A DNA stretch of 64,000 nucleotides from Pseudomonadota bacterium (GTDB lineage: Bacteria; Pseudomonadota; Gammaproteobacteria; Xanthomonadales; Rhodanobacteraceae), in NCBI GenBank assembly GCA_018240565.1, contig JAFEFO010000028.1, positions 62,001-126,000 of the forward strand, in the 5' to 3' direction. How positions within the stretch are numbered: position 1 is the stretch's first letter; every line of letters begins with the position of its first letter. A program made the position numbers and the translations under genes. Of the stretch, positions 43,985-52,727 are shown piece after piece. The notes under the pieces were generated by a model. The model was not told the DNA's origin, searched no databases, and saw only the letters and a list, made by a program, of their open reading frames with translations.

Positions 43985-44526
43985 CTCGTCCCCAACTTTC
44001 CCAAGCGCTGAAGAACGCGGAATTGCTCCACGACCGCGCCAACCTCGAAACCGCCATCGCGCGCATGGGCCGCGACATCGACGCGGCACTGGCCGGCGAG
44101 GTGCCGTTGTATTTGAGCGTCATGCATGGCGGATTGATCTTTTCCGGCGCGCTCGCGTTGGCGGTCGCCACCGATCTGGAATTCGACTACGTGCACGCCA
44201 CGCGTTACCGCGGCGCGACGCAGGGCGGTGAACTGCATTGGCTGCGCAAGCCGAATGCCGATCTTTCCGGGCGCACGATCCTGCTGGCCGACGATATCCT
44301 CGACGAAGGCTACACGCTGCGCGCGGTGCGCGACTGGTGCCTGGCGCAGGGCGCCAAGCGCGTGCTGATCGCGGTGCTTTGCCGCAAGATCCACGAACGC
44401 ACCGCGCCGGGAATTGCCGCCGATTTTTGCGGCGTCGAAGTGCCGGATCGCTATGTGTTCGGCTTCGGCATGGATTACCACGAACAGGGCCGCAATCTCC
44501 CCGCGATCTGGGCATTGAAGGAATGA
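43981..44526 (+). CDS. Hypoxanthine-guanine phosphoribosyltransferase
   Basis: 181 residues. Purine salvage: transfers phosphoribose from PRPP to hypoxanthine or guanine. The PRPP-binding loop ILLADDILDEGYTLRAV (about 100-116) is intact. Overlaps nagZ by 4 bases and is followed after 1 base by the methylthioinosine phosphorylase gene, whose product yields hypoxanthine, its substrate; the pair therefore forms a salvage route. Confidence 0.92.
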   Translation: MTRPQLSQALKNAELLHDRANLETAIARMGRDIDAALAGEVPLYLSVMHGGLIFSGALALAVATDLEFDYVHATRYRGATQGGELHWLRKPNADLSGRTILLADDILDEGYTLRAVRDWCLAQGAKRVLIAVLCRKIHERTAPGIAADFCGVEVPDRYVFGFGMDYHEQGRNLPAIWALKE

Positions 44527-44527
44527 C

Positions 44528-45274
44528 ATGAAGCTGGACCTGGCCATCATCGGCGGCACCGGTTTGTATGCATTTCCGGGGTTAGAGAACATTCGCCGCG
44601 AAGCCGTCGCCACGCCATTCGGCGCGCCTTCCGGCGACATCGTGCTCGGCGCGCTGGCAGGCAGGCCGGTGGCGTTTCTCGCGCGCCACGGCCAGACGCA
44701 TACGCTGGCGCCGCATCGGGTGAACTATCGCGCGAACATCTGGGCGTTGCATCACCTGGGCGCGCGGCGCATCGTCGGCGTCAATGCGGTCGGCGGCATC
44801 AGCGAAAAAATGGGGCCGCGCGTGCTTGCCGTGCCGGAGCAGATCATCGACTACACGCATGGCCGCTACGACAGCTTCTGCGACGTCGAGGGTGCGAAAG
44901 TCGAGCACGTGGATTTCACCGAGCCGTACAGTCCGGCGTTGCGCGCCGAACTCATCGCGGCGGGCAGGCGCGCCGGCATCGTCGTGGTCGATGGCGGCTG
45001 CTATGGCGCCACGCAAGGCCCGCGCCTGGAAACCCGCGCGGAAATCGCGCGCATGCGCCGCGACGGTTGCGATCTAGTCGGCATGACCGGCATGCCGGAA
45101 GCGGTTCTCGCACGCGAGATCGGCGTCGAGTATGCCTGCCTCGCACTGGTCGCCAATTGGGCCGCGGGCTGCGGCGGGGAAGCCTCGATCAGCCTGCCGG
45201 AAATCTACGCCAACCTCGAAGCCGCGACCGCGCAGGTGCCGCCCATCGTCGGCGCATTGCTGGCGGGGAACTGA
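44528..45274 (+). CDS. S-methyl-5'-thioinosine phosphorylase
   Basis: 248 residues of the PNP/MTAP family (motifs AIIGGTGLY, ARHGQTHTLAPHRVNYRANI, VNAVGGIS, GATQGPRLET, GMTGMPEAVLAREI). The C-terminal VANWAAG segment and the neighbourhood (nagZ-hpt) fit the Pseudomonas-type methylthioinosine phosphorylase, which splits MTI to hypoxanthine and methylthioribose 1-phosphate. Substrate choice between methylthioadenosine and methylthioinosine is not certain from sequence. It precedes the tRNA genes. Confidence 0.88.
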   Translation: MKLDLAIIGGTGLYAFPGLENIRREAVATPFGAPSGDIVLGALAGRPVAFLARHGQTHTLAPHRVNYRANIWALHHLGARRIVGVNAVGGISEKMGPRVLAVPEQIIDYTHGRYDSFCDVEGAKVEHVDFTEPYSPALRAELIAAGRRAGIVVVDGGCYGATQGPRLETRAEIARMRRDGCDLVGMTGMPEAVLAREIGVEYACLALVANWAAGCGGEASISLPEIYANLEAATAQVPPIVGALLAGN

Positions 45275-45284
45275 ACATTTTCAG

Positions 45285-45311
45285 TTGACGCAAGCGACGT
45301 CTGCCTATATC
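45285..45311 (+). promoter_or_regulatory. Candidate tRNA promoter
   Basis: TTGACG (45285-45290) and, 15 bases on, TATATC (45306-45311) ahead of the tRNA-Ala gene. The spacer is a little short for sigma-70, so confidence is moderate. It would serve both tRNAs. Confidence 0.55.
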
Positions 45312-45341
45312 CTTCCGCGCCTTTCCCGCGGATGAATCAGT

Positions 45342-45417
45342 GGGGCTATAGCTCAGCTGGGAGAGCGCCACAATGGCATTGTGGAGGTCATCGGTTCGAT
45401 CCCGATTAGCTCCACCA
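45342..45417 (+). tRNA. tRNA-Ala, anticodon GGC
   Basis: 76 nt. Acceptor pairing GGGGCTA with TAGCTCC (one G-T wobble), D-arm AGCTCAGCTGGGAGAGC, anticodon stem CCACA/TGTGG with loop ATGGCAT (anticodon GGC), T-arm CGGTTCGATCCCG, and encoded CCA at 45415-45417. Confidence 0.97.
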
Positions 45418-45453
45418 CTTTTCATCCGAAGTCCTGGCCGCAGTTTTCCATGC

Positions 45454-45529
45454 GTCCCCATCGTCTAGAGGCCCAGGACATCGCCCTTTCACGGCGGTAA
45501 CGGGGGTTCGAATCCCCCTGGGGACGCCA
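45454..45529 (+). tRNA. tRNA-Glu, anticodon TTC
   Basis: 76 nt. Acceptor GTCCCCA with TGGGGAC, anticodon stem around loop CTTTCAC (anticodon TTC), T-arm GGGGGTTCGAATCCCCC, encoded CCA at 45527-45529. The 3' end (GGGACGCCA) is the left attachment site of the integrative element that follows. Confidence 0.97.
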
Positions 45530-45530
45530 T
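45521..45530 (+). repeat. Left attachment site core (attL) in tRNA-Glu
   Basis: GGGACGCCAT, shared exactly with 54939-54948. Upstream CCCCTG/CCCCT differ by one base (16 versus 15 bases in the wider match). It covers the end of the T-arm-distal acceptor stem and CCA, so the tRNA stays complete after integration. Confidence 0.75.
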
Positions 45531-45561
45531 ATATACTTCCGAGGTATTCCGAGGAAGGCCG

Positions 45562-45590
45562 AAAAACCCCGGAAATACCGGGGTTTTTTT
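45562..45590 (+). terminator. Intrinsic terminator after tRNA-Glu
   Basis: Stem CCCCGG (45567-45572), loop AAATA, CCGGGG (45578-45583), flanked by an A-run and followed by TTTTTTT. A bidirectional rho-independent terminator that ends the tRNA transcript; it lies inside the element. Confidence 0.85.
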
Positions 45591-45643
45591 ATTTCCGGGC
45601 TCCGATTCGTTCCAAGGCTTTCCGAAGGAATGTGCCCCCAATT

Positions 45644-45664
45644 TGGGGGCATTTTTGGGGGCAT
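45644..45664 (+). repeat. Left arm-type direct repeats (TGGGGGCAT boxes)
   Basis: Two direct TGGGGGCAT boxes at 45644 and 45656 (12 bp apart) with inverted companions TGCCCCCA at 45633 and ATGCCCCCA at 45686. The same paired arrangement occurs at 54851-54871. Likely integrase arm-binding sites just before the integrase gene. Confidence 0.7.
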
Positions 45665-45719
45665 CTCGCTTGTGCCAAACACGAGATGCCCCCAGATTGC
45701 CAAAAACCGGAGGATTCTC

Positions 45720-46961
45720 ATGGCCTTGAACGACCGCGCGTGCAAGAACGCCAAGCCCCGCGAAACCAGTTACCGCATGGCCGATGCGCAGGGGTTGTAT
45801 CTGGAAGTAATGCCGAACGGCTCGAAGTACTGGCGTTGCAAATACCGATTCGCCGGGAAGGAAAAGCGCCTCGCGTTCGGCGTGTATCCGACGATTAGCC
45901 TCAAGGAGGCGCGGGACAAGCGCGACGCAGCACGCAAGCTGGTCGCCAATGCCGTCGATCCGAGTGCAACCAAACGCGCGGCCAAGACGGCGCGGACTGG
46001 CGCGGACAGTTTCGAGGCCATCGCGCGCGAATGGCTGGAGCAAACAGAGGCCAAGCGCGTATCGACGACCAACGACACGATCAAGGCGCGCCTCGAAGCC
46101 GATCTGCTGCCTTGGCTCGGCAAGCGGTCGATCAATGACATCAAAGCACCGGAATTGCTCGCGACCCTGCGCCGCGTGGAAGCGCGCGGCTCGCTGATCG
46201 TGGCGAAGCGGCTGCGCCAGATCGCTGGGCAGGTATTCCGCTACGCCGTGGCAACCGGCCGCGCCGAGCGTGATCCGTCCGCCGACCTGCGCGGCGCTCT
46301 GAAAAGTCCCGGCGCGGAAAAACACTTCGCTGCGCTCACGACCCCCGCGGAAGTCGGAACGCTCATGCGCGCAATCGACGGATATCAGGGCCAATTCATC
46401 ACGCGCTGCGCGCTGGCCTTGTCGCCGCTGGTGTTTGTGCGACCCGGCGAACTGCGCGCGGCCGAATGGCAGGAGTTCGATCTCGATGCCGCCGAATGGC
46501 GCATCCCCGCGGACAAAATGAAGATGCGGCAGGCGCATATCGTGCCGTTGTCGTCGCAGGCGGTCGCGATCCTGCACGACCTGCACGCGCTGACCGGCAA
46601 CGGCATTCCCGCCAAACCCGATGCGCCGCGCTACCTGTTTCCCGGCGCACGCTCGCACGCGAGGCCGATGAGCAACAACACGGTCAATGCCGCGCTGCGC
46701 CGCATCGGCTACACCGGGGAGCAGATGACCGCGCACGGCTTCCGTGCGACCGCGCGCACGCTGCTTGCCGAATTGGGCTGGAAACCCGATGCCATCGAGC
46801 GCCAACTCGCGCACAAGGCCAGCGGCCCGCTGGGCGCGGCCTATGACCGCGCACAATTCCTCGCCGAGCGCCGCAAGATGATGCAGGCATGGGCAGACTA
46901 TCTCGACAAGCTGCGCGAAGCGGAGAAGAACAAGATCGTGCCGATCTTCAAGTCGGCCTGA
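45720..46961 (+). CDS. int: P4-type tyrosine integrase
   Basis: 413 residues from ATG 45720 (AGGA upstream). N-terminal DUF4102-like arm-binding domain (LNDRACKNAKPRETSYRMAD), SAM-like core-binding region and catalytic domain with Arg (FVRPGELR), HGFRATART (His and Arg) and Tyr in AYDRAQFL. Such integrases recombine tRNA 3' ends; it lies 190 bases from the tRNA-Glu gene, its expected target. Confidence 0.95.
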   Translation: MALNDRACKNAKPRETSYRMADAQGLYLEVMPNGSKYWRCKYRFAGKEKRLAFGVYPTISLKEARDKRDAARKLVANAVDPSATKRAAKTARTGADSFEAIAREWLEQTEAKRVSTTNDTIKARLEADLLPWLGKRSINDIKAPELLATLRRVEARGSLIVAKRLRQIAGQVFRYAVATGRAERDPSADLRGALKSPGAEKHFAALTTPAEVGTLMRAIDGYQGQFITRCALALSPLVFVRPGELRAAEWQEFDLDAAEWRIPADKMKMRQAHIVPLSSQAVAILHDLHALTGNGIPAKPDAPRYLFPGARSHARPMSNNTVNAALRRIGYTGEQMTAHGFRATARTLLAELGWKPDAIERQLAHKASGPLGAAYDRAQFLAERRKMMQAWADYLDKLREAEKNKIVPIFKSA

Positions 46962-47103
46962 CGGCGATCCCGCTGCCCCGGCGTTTGTGTGTACCATTGC
47001 CCCAAACGAAAAAGGGACAGCCACGGGATGACGGGCAGCAATCGGCACATCGGCGCGAGCGTTCGCGAAACCTCGCGCGTTACATGCGCCAACGGGAGCG
47101 CAA

Positions 47104-49230
47104 ATGTCCCGTCTCACTGACCTGATCGCGCAGGCCAGATCTAAAGACCCGCAAATGGGCGCTGACCTGGAACGCGAGTTCCAGGCGTTGTCGTCGCGCC
47201 TGCCGTTCGGGCTGAATTTCGAGCGGCATCGGCCGGAAGCGGTGGAATTGGCGGGCCGGCCTGTGCGCAAGAGTGACAAGGTGCGCGTGTTGCCGGAACG
47301 CGGTTCCACCCGCAAGGGTGACTCGCGCCTGTGGCGGGTCAGGAAGATCGACAAGGCCCGCAACACGGCGGAACTGGAATTGTTGGATGCGCAAACGCCG
47401 AGCCAAACCGAGGCCGCACTCGATGACTTGATCGTTGTGGCGGAGTTTCGCGACACGATTTATCCGGGCCTGAAAAGTACAGGCCGCGTTTCGCGCGGTG
47501 GCGACAAGCCCTGCCATACCGTCATCAATGGCGAGAACTACCATGTCCTCAAGGCCCTGACCTGGACGCACTGCGGCAAGGTGGATGCGATCTACATCGA
47601 CCCGCCGTACAACACCGGCGCGAAGGACTGGAAGTACAACAACGACTACGTCGAAGCCGACGATCTCTACCGCCACAGCAAGTGGCTGGCGATGATGGAG
47701 CGCCGGCTGAAGATCGCCAAGGAACTGCTGAATCCTGCGGATTCGGTGCTGATCGTGACCATCGACGAGAAGGAATATCTGCGGCTGGGGTTATTGCTGG
47801 AGCAGGTGTTTACGGAAGCGCGGATTCAGATGGTCTCGAGCGTAATCAGTCCAAAAGGGTCAGCGCGCCGTGGGCTTTTCTCACGCGCAGACGAGTACAT
47901 CTTTTTTGCGCTTATTGGAGATGCATATGTCGGAGCGTCCTCTACTGACATGCTACGTCAGGCCGCTTCGACAAAATCCCCTGTGCGTTGGAAGTCGTTG
48001 CTGCGGTCAGCTGGAAACGGACTCCGTACTGCGAGACCAAACCTTTTTTACCCCCTGTTCTTTGATGAAACTACCGGCGCGTTCATTGGCGCTGGCGAAA
48101 TTCTGACGAGGACCGAGGATCGTTCAAGCATTAGGCCGCCAATCGGCAGTGTTTTGGTTTGGCCTTTAGGGGAGGATGGACGCGAGCTCACCTGGTCTCT
48201 TGGGCGTGAGTCCATGCTTACAAATCTATCGAATGGCTATGTCCGCTTCGGTCCATGGAATGGAATTAGCCGCACTCCGTACTACCTGACGAGCGGGCAA
48301 ATTCGCGACATCGAATCAAATAGCGGCCTACTCACAGTTCTAGGCAGGGATTCAGATGGAGCGCTGGAACTCGCATATGGAGAAGCCGGCAGACAATACC
48401 AGCCCCTGACCGTCTGGAATCGCGTTTCCCATTCGGCAACTGAACACGGGACAGGCACAGTCAAGTCTCTGCTGCCCAACCGTAATTTTCCATTTCCAAA
48501 ATCCCTATACGCCGTCGAAGACGCGCTCCGCTTCTTCGTCGCCAACAAACCCGAAGCTGTCGTCCTAGATTTCTTCTCCGGTTCCGGCACCACTGCCCAC
48601 GCCGTAATGCGGCTGAACAAGCAGGACGGCGGCTGCCGCCAATGCATCAGCGTGACCAACAACGAAGTCGGCGCTGACGAACAGAAGACGTTGCGCGAGC
48701 AAGGCTTGCGCCCCGGCGATGCAGAATGGGAACGACTGGGTATCTGCGACTACATCACCAAGCCACGCGTGCAAGCCGCCATCACCGGTAAGACGCCGGA
48801 TGGCACCCCGATCAATGGCAACTACAAATTCACCGACGAATTTCCGATGGCCGACGGCTTTGCGGAAAACGCCGAGTTTTTCACTTTGACCTACGAAACG
48901 CCGGTCGGCGTGAGCTATCAGACTGCGTTTGCGCACATCGCGCCGCTGTTGTGGCTGCGCGCTGGCAGCTGCGGGCGACGCATCGAAAAGCTGCCCGCCC
49001 ACGGTTGGGACGTGGCCGATACCTACGGCCTGCTGGTCGAACTGGACGCGGCCACGGATTTCCTCAAGGCCGCGCGCAAGGCGAAAGAGCTGCGCATCGC
49101 CTACATCGTCACGGACGACGAGCGGCGCTTTCAGGCATTGGCTCGTCGCCTGCCCCAAGGCGTGGAAGCGATACGGCTTTACGAGTCGTACCTGACCAAC
49201 TTCGCCTTCGCCAATGGAGACGACGCATGA
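47104..49230 (+). CDS. Type III restriction-modification methyltransferase (Mod)
   Basis: 708 residues, beta-class adenine methyltransferase. Catalytic motif DPPYNTG at about 166-172 comes before the SAM motif DFFSGSGTTAHAV at about 489, with the target-recognition region between. The middle (about 47820-48560) is visibly lower in GC and richer in Ser, Asn and Phe than the flanks, as expected if the specificity region was exchanged. GGGAG precedes the ATG. Overlaps res by 4 bases (ATGA). Confidence 0.94.
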   Translation: MSRLTDLIAQARSKDPQMGADLEREFQALSSRLPFGLNFERHRPEAVELAGRPVRKSDKVRVLPERGSTRKGDSRLWRVRKIDKARNTAELELLDAQTPSQTEAALDDLIVVAEFRDTIYPGLKSTGRVSRGGDKPCHTVINGENYHVLKALTWTHCGKVDAIYIDPPYNTGAKDWKYNNDYVEADDLYRHSKWLAMMERRLKIAKELLNPADSVLIVTIDEKEYLRLGLLLEQVFTEARIQMVSSVISPKGSARRGLFSRADEYIFFALIGDAYVGASSTDMLRQAASTKSPVRWKSLLRSAGNGLRTARPNLFYPLFFDETTGAFIGAGEILTRTEDRSSIRPPIGSVLVWPLGEDGRELTWSLGRESMLTNLSNGYVRFGPWNGISRTPYYLTSGQIRDIESNSGLLTVLGRDSDGALELAYGEAGRQYQPLTVWNRVSHSATEHGTGTVKSLLPNRNFPFPKSLYAVEDALRFFVANKPEAVVLDFFSGSGTTAHAVMRLNKQDGGCRQCISVTNNEVGADEQKTLREQGLRPGDAEWERLGICDYITKPRVQAAITGKTPDGTPINGNYKFTDEFPMADGFAENAEFFTLTYETPVGVSYQTAFAHIAPLLWLRAGSCGRRIEKLPAHGWDVADTYGLLVELDAATDFLKAARKAKELRIAYIVTDDERRFQALARRLPQGVEAIRLYESYLTNFAFANGDDA

Positions 49231-51794
49231 AGTTCACCTTGAAGGATTATCAGGGCGAAGCCGTCCACGATGTGCTGGCGAACTTGAAGAAGGCGCGCAA
49301 ACGCTGGCGCGAGGATGGCGACCGCCATGCCTTTTCGCTGACCGCCGCGACCGGCGCGGGCAAGACGGTGATGGCGGCGGCGGTGTTCGAGGCGCTGTTC
49401 CACGGCGACGACGGCTTCGACTTCGACCGCGATCCCGGCGCAGTCGTAATCTGGTTCAGCGACGACCCTTCACTCAACGAGCAGACGCGTTTTCGCCTGA
49501 TGGAGTCGTCCGACCGGCTGCGACATACCGATCTAGTGGTGGTCAAGCATCCTTTCAGCCGCACGAAATTCGAGGCTGGCAAAATCTACTTCCTCAACAC
49601 GCAAAAGCTCGGCAAGAAAAGCAACCTCGTGCGTGGCTTCGAGGGCGACGGCGATCTCGTCAACGAAACGCGGCCGGATGCGCAGGCGTACACGCTGTGG
49701 GACACGATCCGGAACACCATCGAAGACCCAGCGCTGACGCTGTATCTGGTGCTCGATGAAGCGCATCGCGGCATGGGCAATCCCGGCGCGGCAGCGCAAA
49801 ACGAGCGCAGCACGTTAGTTAAGCGGCTCATCAATGGCGAGCAAGGCGTGCCGGGCATTCCCGTGGTGTGGGGCATTTCCGCCACGGTCGAGCGCTTTAA
49901 TCTGGCGATGAAAGATGCTCAGGGCCGCAGCACCTTGCCCCCTGTGACGGTGGACGCGAGCCGCGTGCAAGACTCCGGCCTGCTTAAAGACACCATCGCA
50001 CTGGACATTCCCGAGAGGTTGGTCGGTGACTTCGATAGCGTGCTGGTGCGCCGCGCAGCCGAAAAGCTGCGCGAGTCCACGACGGAATGGGCGGAATACG
50101 CGAAACAACAGGACAACGGCGCAGCCGTGTTGCCGCTGATGGTGTTGCAGGTTCCAAATACACCCAGCCCGAACGACATCGGGCGCGCGCTGGAGACGAT
50201 TTATCAGACTTGGCCGGATTTGCCAGGTACTTGCGCCGCTCATGTATTTGGCGAGCACACCACGCAGAAATTCGGCAACTACAGCGTGCCGTACATTGAG
50301 CCGCAGCGCGTGCAGGACGACACTTCCATTCGCATCCTGGTTGCGAAAGACGCCATCAGCACTGGTTGGGATTGCCCACGCGCTGAGGTGATGGTGTCGT
50401 TCCGGCCGGCAAACGACAAGACCTACATCGCGCAAATGCTGGGCCGCATGGTGCGCACGCCGTTGGCGCGACGTATTCCCGGCAACGACAAACTCAATTC
50501 CGTGGATTGTTTTCTGCCGAAATTCGACAAGGAGACAGTTGAAGAAGTCATCAAGGCGTTGCGCGAAGGCGGCGGCGACATACCGCAGACGGGCCGCATC
50601 CTCATCAATCCCAAGGAAATGAAGCCCAACCCGGGCGTGCCGGATTCGGTGTGGAAGAAATTCGTTTCGCTACCATCCCAGACTCGACCGCAGCGTGGAG
50701 CGAAACCGGCAATACGCTTGACCGCCCTGGCGCACGAACTGGCATCCGATGGCCTGCTGCCCGGCGCTGGTGCTAAGGCGCACGCGGCCATGCACAAGGT
50801 ATTGGACGATTTCATTGCCGACCCGGCGAAGCAGTTTGCGGAAAAACGGGCATCGGTGATGACCGTCGAAGGCCGCACGATCATTGCCGACCTGCGCAAT
50901 GGTCAGATCAATGACAACCCGTTCGAGACTGCTGCGGACGATGCCGTGGTCGGCGATGCCTATCGTCGCAGCGCGCGCATTATCAGCCCTGACATTGCCC
51001 GCACCTATACGATGGAACTGGCGAAGCGCAAAGACGAGGATGATTTCGACGACGCGCTGATTGATGCGCGCGAGGAATTGGCTGCGCTGCACCTCTTGGA
51101 AAACCTGCAAGCCGAGTTCGACACCGAAGCAAAAAAATTGTCGGATGCTTGGCTTTCCAAATACCAGGACAAGATCAAGCAACTGCCGCATGACCGGCAA
51201 GAAGCCTATCGCCAGATCGTCGCCCTGAGCACCGAGCCGCAAGATGTAGACATGGCACAACCGATGTCGAGGTTTGAAGCAACGAAGGTGCGCGAGGCGA
51301 ACGGTAACGAGACAGACATTCCGACATACAAGCAACACTTGCTATGCAACGAACAAGGCGCGTATCCGGCGGAATTGAACGACTGGGAAAGAATTGTGCT
51401 TGCGGCAGAGTCAAAGCGCATCGGCTTCAAGTTCTGGTATCGCAACCCGAACCGCCCAAGTCAGGATTCGCTCGGCATCGCCTACAAGGACGGCGATGAA
51501 ACGAAGATTGTCCGACCCGACTTCGTATTCTTCGCTGAACAGGATGGCAAGATCGTCGCGGACATCATCGATCCGCACAGCGTTCACTTGGCAGACGCCA
51601 TTCCCAAACTTCGTGGCTTGGCCAGGTACGCCGAAACGCACCCCGGCGTGTTCGGTCGCATCGAAGGCGTGGCTGAAATCGGCGGCAGGCTGCGTGTACT
51701 GGATTTGACCCGTGCCGATGTTCGCAATGCAGTCAGGACGGCGCAGAATGCAAGCAGCCTCTACGGAAGTGTGTTGGCTGGCGATTACGCCTGA
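49227..51794 (+). CDS. Type III restriction subunit (Res), DEAD-box helicase-nuclease
   Basis: 855 residues from ATG 49227, overlapping the mod stop. Helicase motifs: Walker A ATGAGKT (about 46-52), DEAH in LYLVLDEAHRG, SAT in WGISATVER, and helicase-C QMLGRMVRTP. The C-terminal region has a PD start (RPDFVFFAEQDGKIVADIID) where type III Res enzymes carry PD-ExK, but the expected ExK reads DIIDPH, so nuclease activity is uncertain. The chain is somewhat short of typical Res (about 950-1000). Confidence 0.9.
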   Translation: MKFTLKDYQGEAVHDVLANLKKARKRWREDGDRHAFSLTAATGAGKTVMAAAVFEALFHGDDGFDFDRDPGAVVIWFSDDPSLNEQTRFRLMESSDRLRHTDLVVVKHPFSRTKFEAGKIYFLNTQKLGKKSNLVRGFEGDGDLVNETRPDAQAYTLWDTIRNTIEDPALTLYLVLDEAHRGMGNPGAAAQNERSTLVKRLINGEQGVPGIPVVWGISATVERFNLAMKDAQGRSTLPPVTVDASRVQDSGLLKDTIALDIPERLVGDFDSVLVRRAAEKLRESTTEWAEYAKQQDNGAAVLPLMVLQVPNTPSPNDIGRALETIYQTWPDLPGTCAAHVFGEHTTQKFGNYSVPYIEPQRVQDDTSIRILVAKDAISTGWDCPRAEVMVSFRPANDKTYIAQMLGRMVRTPLARRIPGNDKLNSVDCFLPKFDKETVEEVIKALREGGGDIPQTGRILINPKEMKPNPGVPDSVWKKFVSLPSQTRPQRGAKPAIRLTALAHELASDGLLPGAGAKAHAAMHKVLDDFIADPAKQFAEKRASVMTVEGRTIIADLRNGQINDNPFETAADDAVVGDAYRRSARIISPDIARTYTMELAKRKDEDDFDDALIDAREELAALHLLENLQAEFDTEAKKLSDAWLSKYQDKIKQLPHDRQEAYRQIVALSTEPQDVDMAQPMSRFEATKVREANGNETDIPTYKQHLLCNEQGAYPAELNDWERIVLAAESKRIGFKFWYRNPNRPSQDSLGIAYKDGDETKIVRPDFVFFAEQDGKIVADIIDPHSVHLADAIPKLRGLARYAETHPGVFGRIEGVAEIGGRLRVLDLTRADVRNAVRTAQNASSLYGSVLAGDYA

Positions 51795-51815
51795 GAAGAT
51801 GCAAGGTATCGACGC

Positions 51816-52394
51816 ATGACAGGCGACAAGCCCGATTGGGACTATTGGCTCAACTTGGCCGAGGTGCCGCTTGAGGATGCGATATGCCTTTCGCTGGGGT
51901 ACTCGCCGCGAATCCTCGTTGAACTCGACGAGCTTTATGTGCGTGCCGACCGGGCACAGATACTCAGGACGTTCAGCGCGAACTTTGCAGCCAGGCATCA
52001 AGCTGCGCGAACACATATCACGGTAGGTAATCTCGAGGCGCGATTCAACTCATCCAAGGACAAGTATTTTGTTTCGCTGGTCGATTTCAGGGATTGGGCC
52101 CAGTCCCTGCCGCTTCCCTTCACCTTTCCAGAGGAATTTCCCAAGCCGACGCCGAAGGCAGCGCCAGCCGAAACGTCGACAGCCGCAGACAGCGCGGATA
52201 GCAGGCCGTTGAACCCGAAACGGGAAAAGACATTGTTGCGCATCATCCGTGCATTGGACGCATTGTCGGAGCTGCCGGAACGTGGTGCAGCAAAGGAGGT
52301 TGTCGCCAAGTTGCAAGGGCTGGGCTTTCGCAGCCCGGACGACGACACTATTCGCGACGTGATTGGCGAAGCGCGCAAACTCGAACCGGATTGA
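51816..52394 (+). CDS. Hypothetical protein of the restriction locus
   Basis: 192 residues, not recognised. N-terminal part (about 1-100) is Trp-rich and has a WDYWLNLAEVPLEDAICLSLGY stretch; the middle is Pro/Ala-rich (about 100-140, linker); the C-terminus (about 140-192) is helical and charged (LLRIIRALDALSELPERG, DDDTIRDVIGEARK). It lies 21 bases after res in the same direction and may be co-transcribed. No membrane segment, no metal motif. Confidence 0.7.
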   Translation: MTGDKPDWDYWLNLAEVPLEDAICLSLGYSPRILVELDELYVRADRAQILRTFSANFAARHQAARTHITVGNLEARFNSSKDKYFVSLVDFRDWAQSLPLPFTFPEEFPKPTPKAAPAETSTAADSADSRPLNPKREKTLLRIIRALDALSELPERGAAKEVVAKLQGLGFRSPDDDTIRDVIGEARKLEPD

Positions 52395-52397
52395 AAA

Positions 52398-52428
52398 CCG
52401 AAATCGGTTTTCCGATTTCCGAAATCGG
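52398..52428 (+). promoter_or_regulatory. Operator-like inverted repeat before alpA
   Basis: Two CCGAAATCGG boxes at 52398 and 52419 (21 bp apart, two helical turns), the region between containing CCGATTT so that GAAATCGG and CCGATTTC form an 8-bp stem with a TTTT loop. It starts immediately after the upstream stop codon and lies 57 bases before the AlpA-like start. It may be a binding site for the AlpA-type regulator or a hairpin ending the restriction transcript. Confidence 0.5.
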
Positions 52429-52484
52429 ACATCGAATTGCGGATGAGGGATAGTTTTCCTGCACCCTTCCGAAAGGTGCAGAAC

Positions 52485-52718
52485 ATGGCCGAATCAAACC
52501 AACGCACTATCTCCATTACGCGCCGCCGCGATCTGGAATCCCGTCTGCGCCTTTCGCGCAGCACGATCTACGACAAGATCAACCCGAAGTCGCCGCGCTA
52601 CGACGCCAGTTTTCCGAGGCCGATCCGCCTCGGCGGCTGCGCGGTTGGCTGGCTGACGCACGAAGTCGATGAGTGGCTTAACCGCCAGATCGAGGCCGCC
52701 CGCGGCTCGTCGAAGTAG
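52485..52718 (+). CDS. AlpA-like prophage/element regulator
   Basis: 77 residues from ATG 52485 (GAAAGGTG upstream). The short MerR/AlpA helix-turn-helix is plain: RRDLESRLRLSRSTIYDKIN, then FPRPIRLGGCAVGWLTHEVD. AlpA-type proteins activate excision or element genes. It lies between the restriction genes and the second recombinase. Its binding site may be the double box upstream. Confidence 0.92.
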   Translation: MAESNQRTISITRRRDLESRLRLSRSTIYDKINPKSPRYDASFPRPIRLGGCAVGWLTHEVDEWLNRQIEAARGSSK

Positions 52719-52727
52719 GGCGCTACG

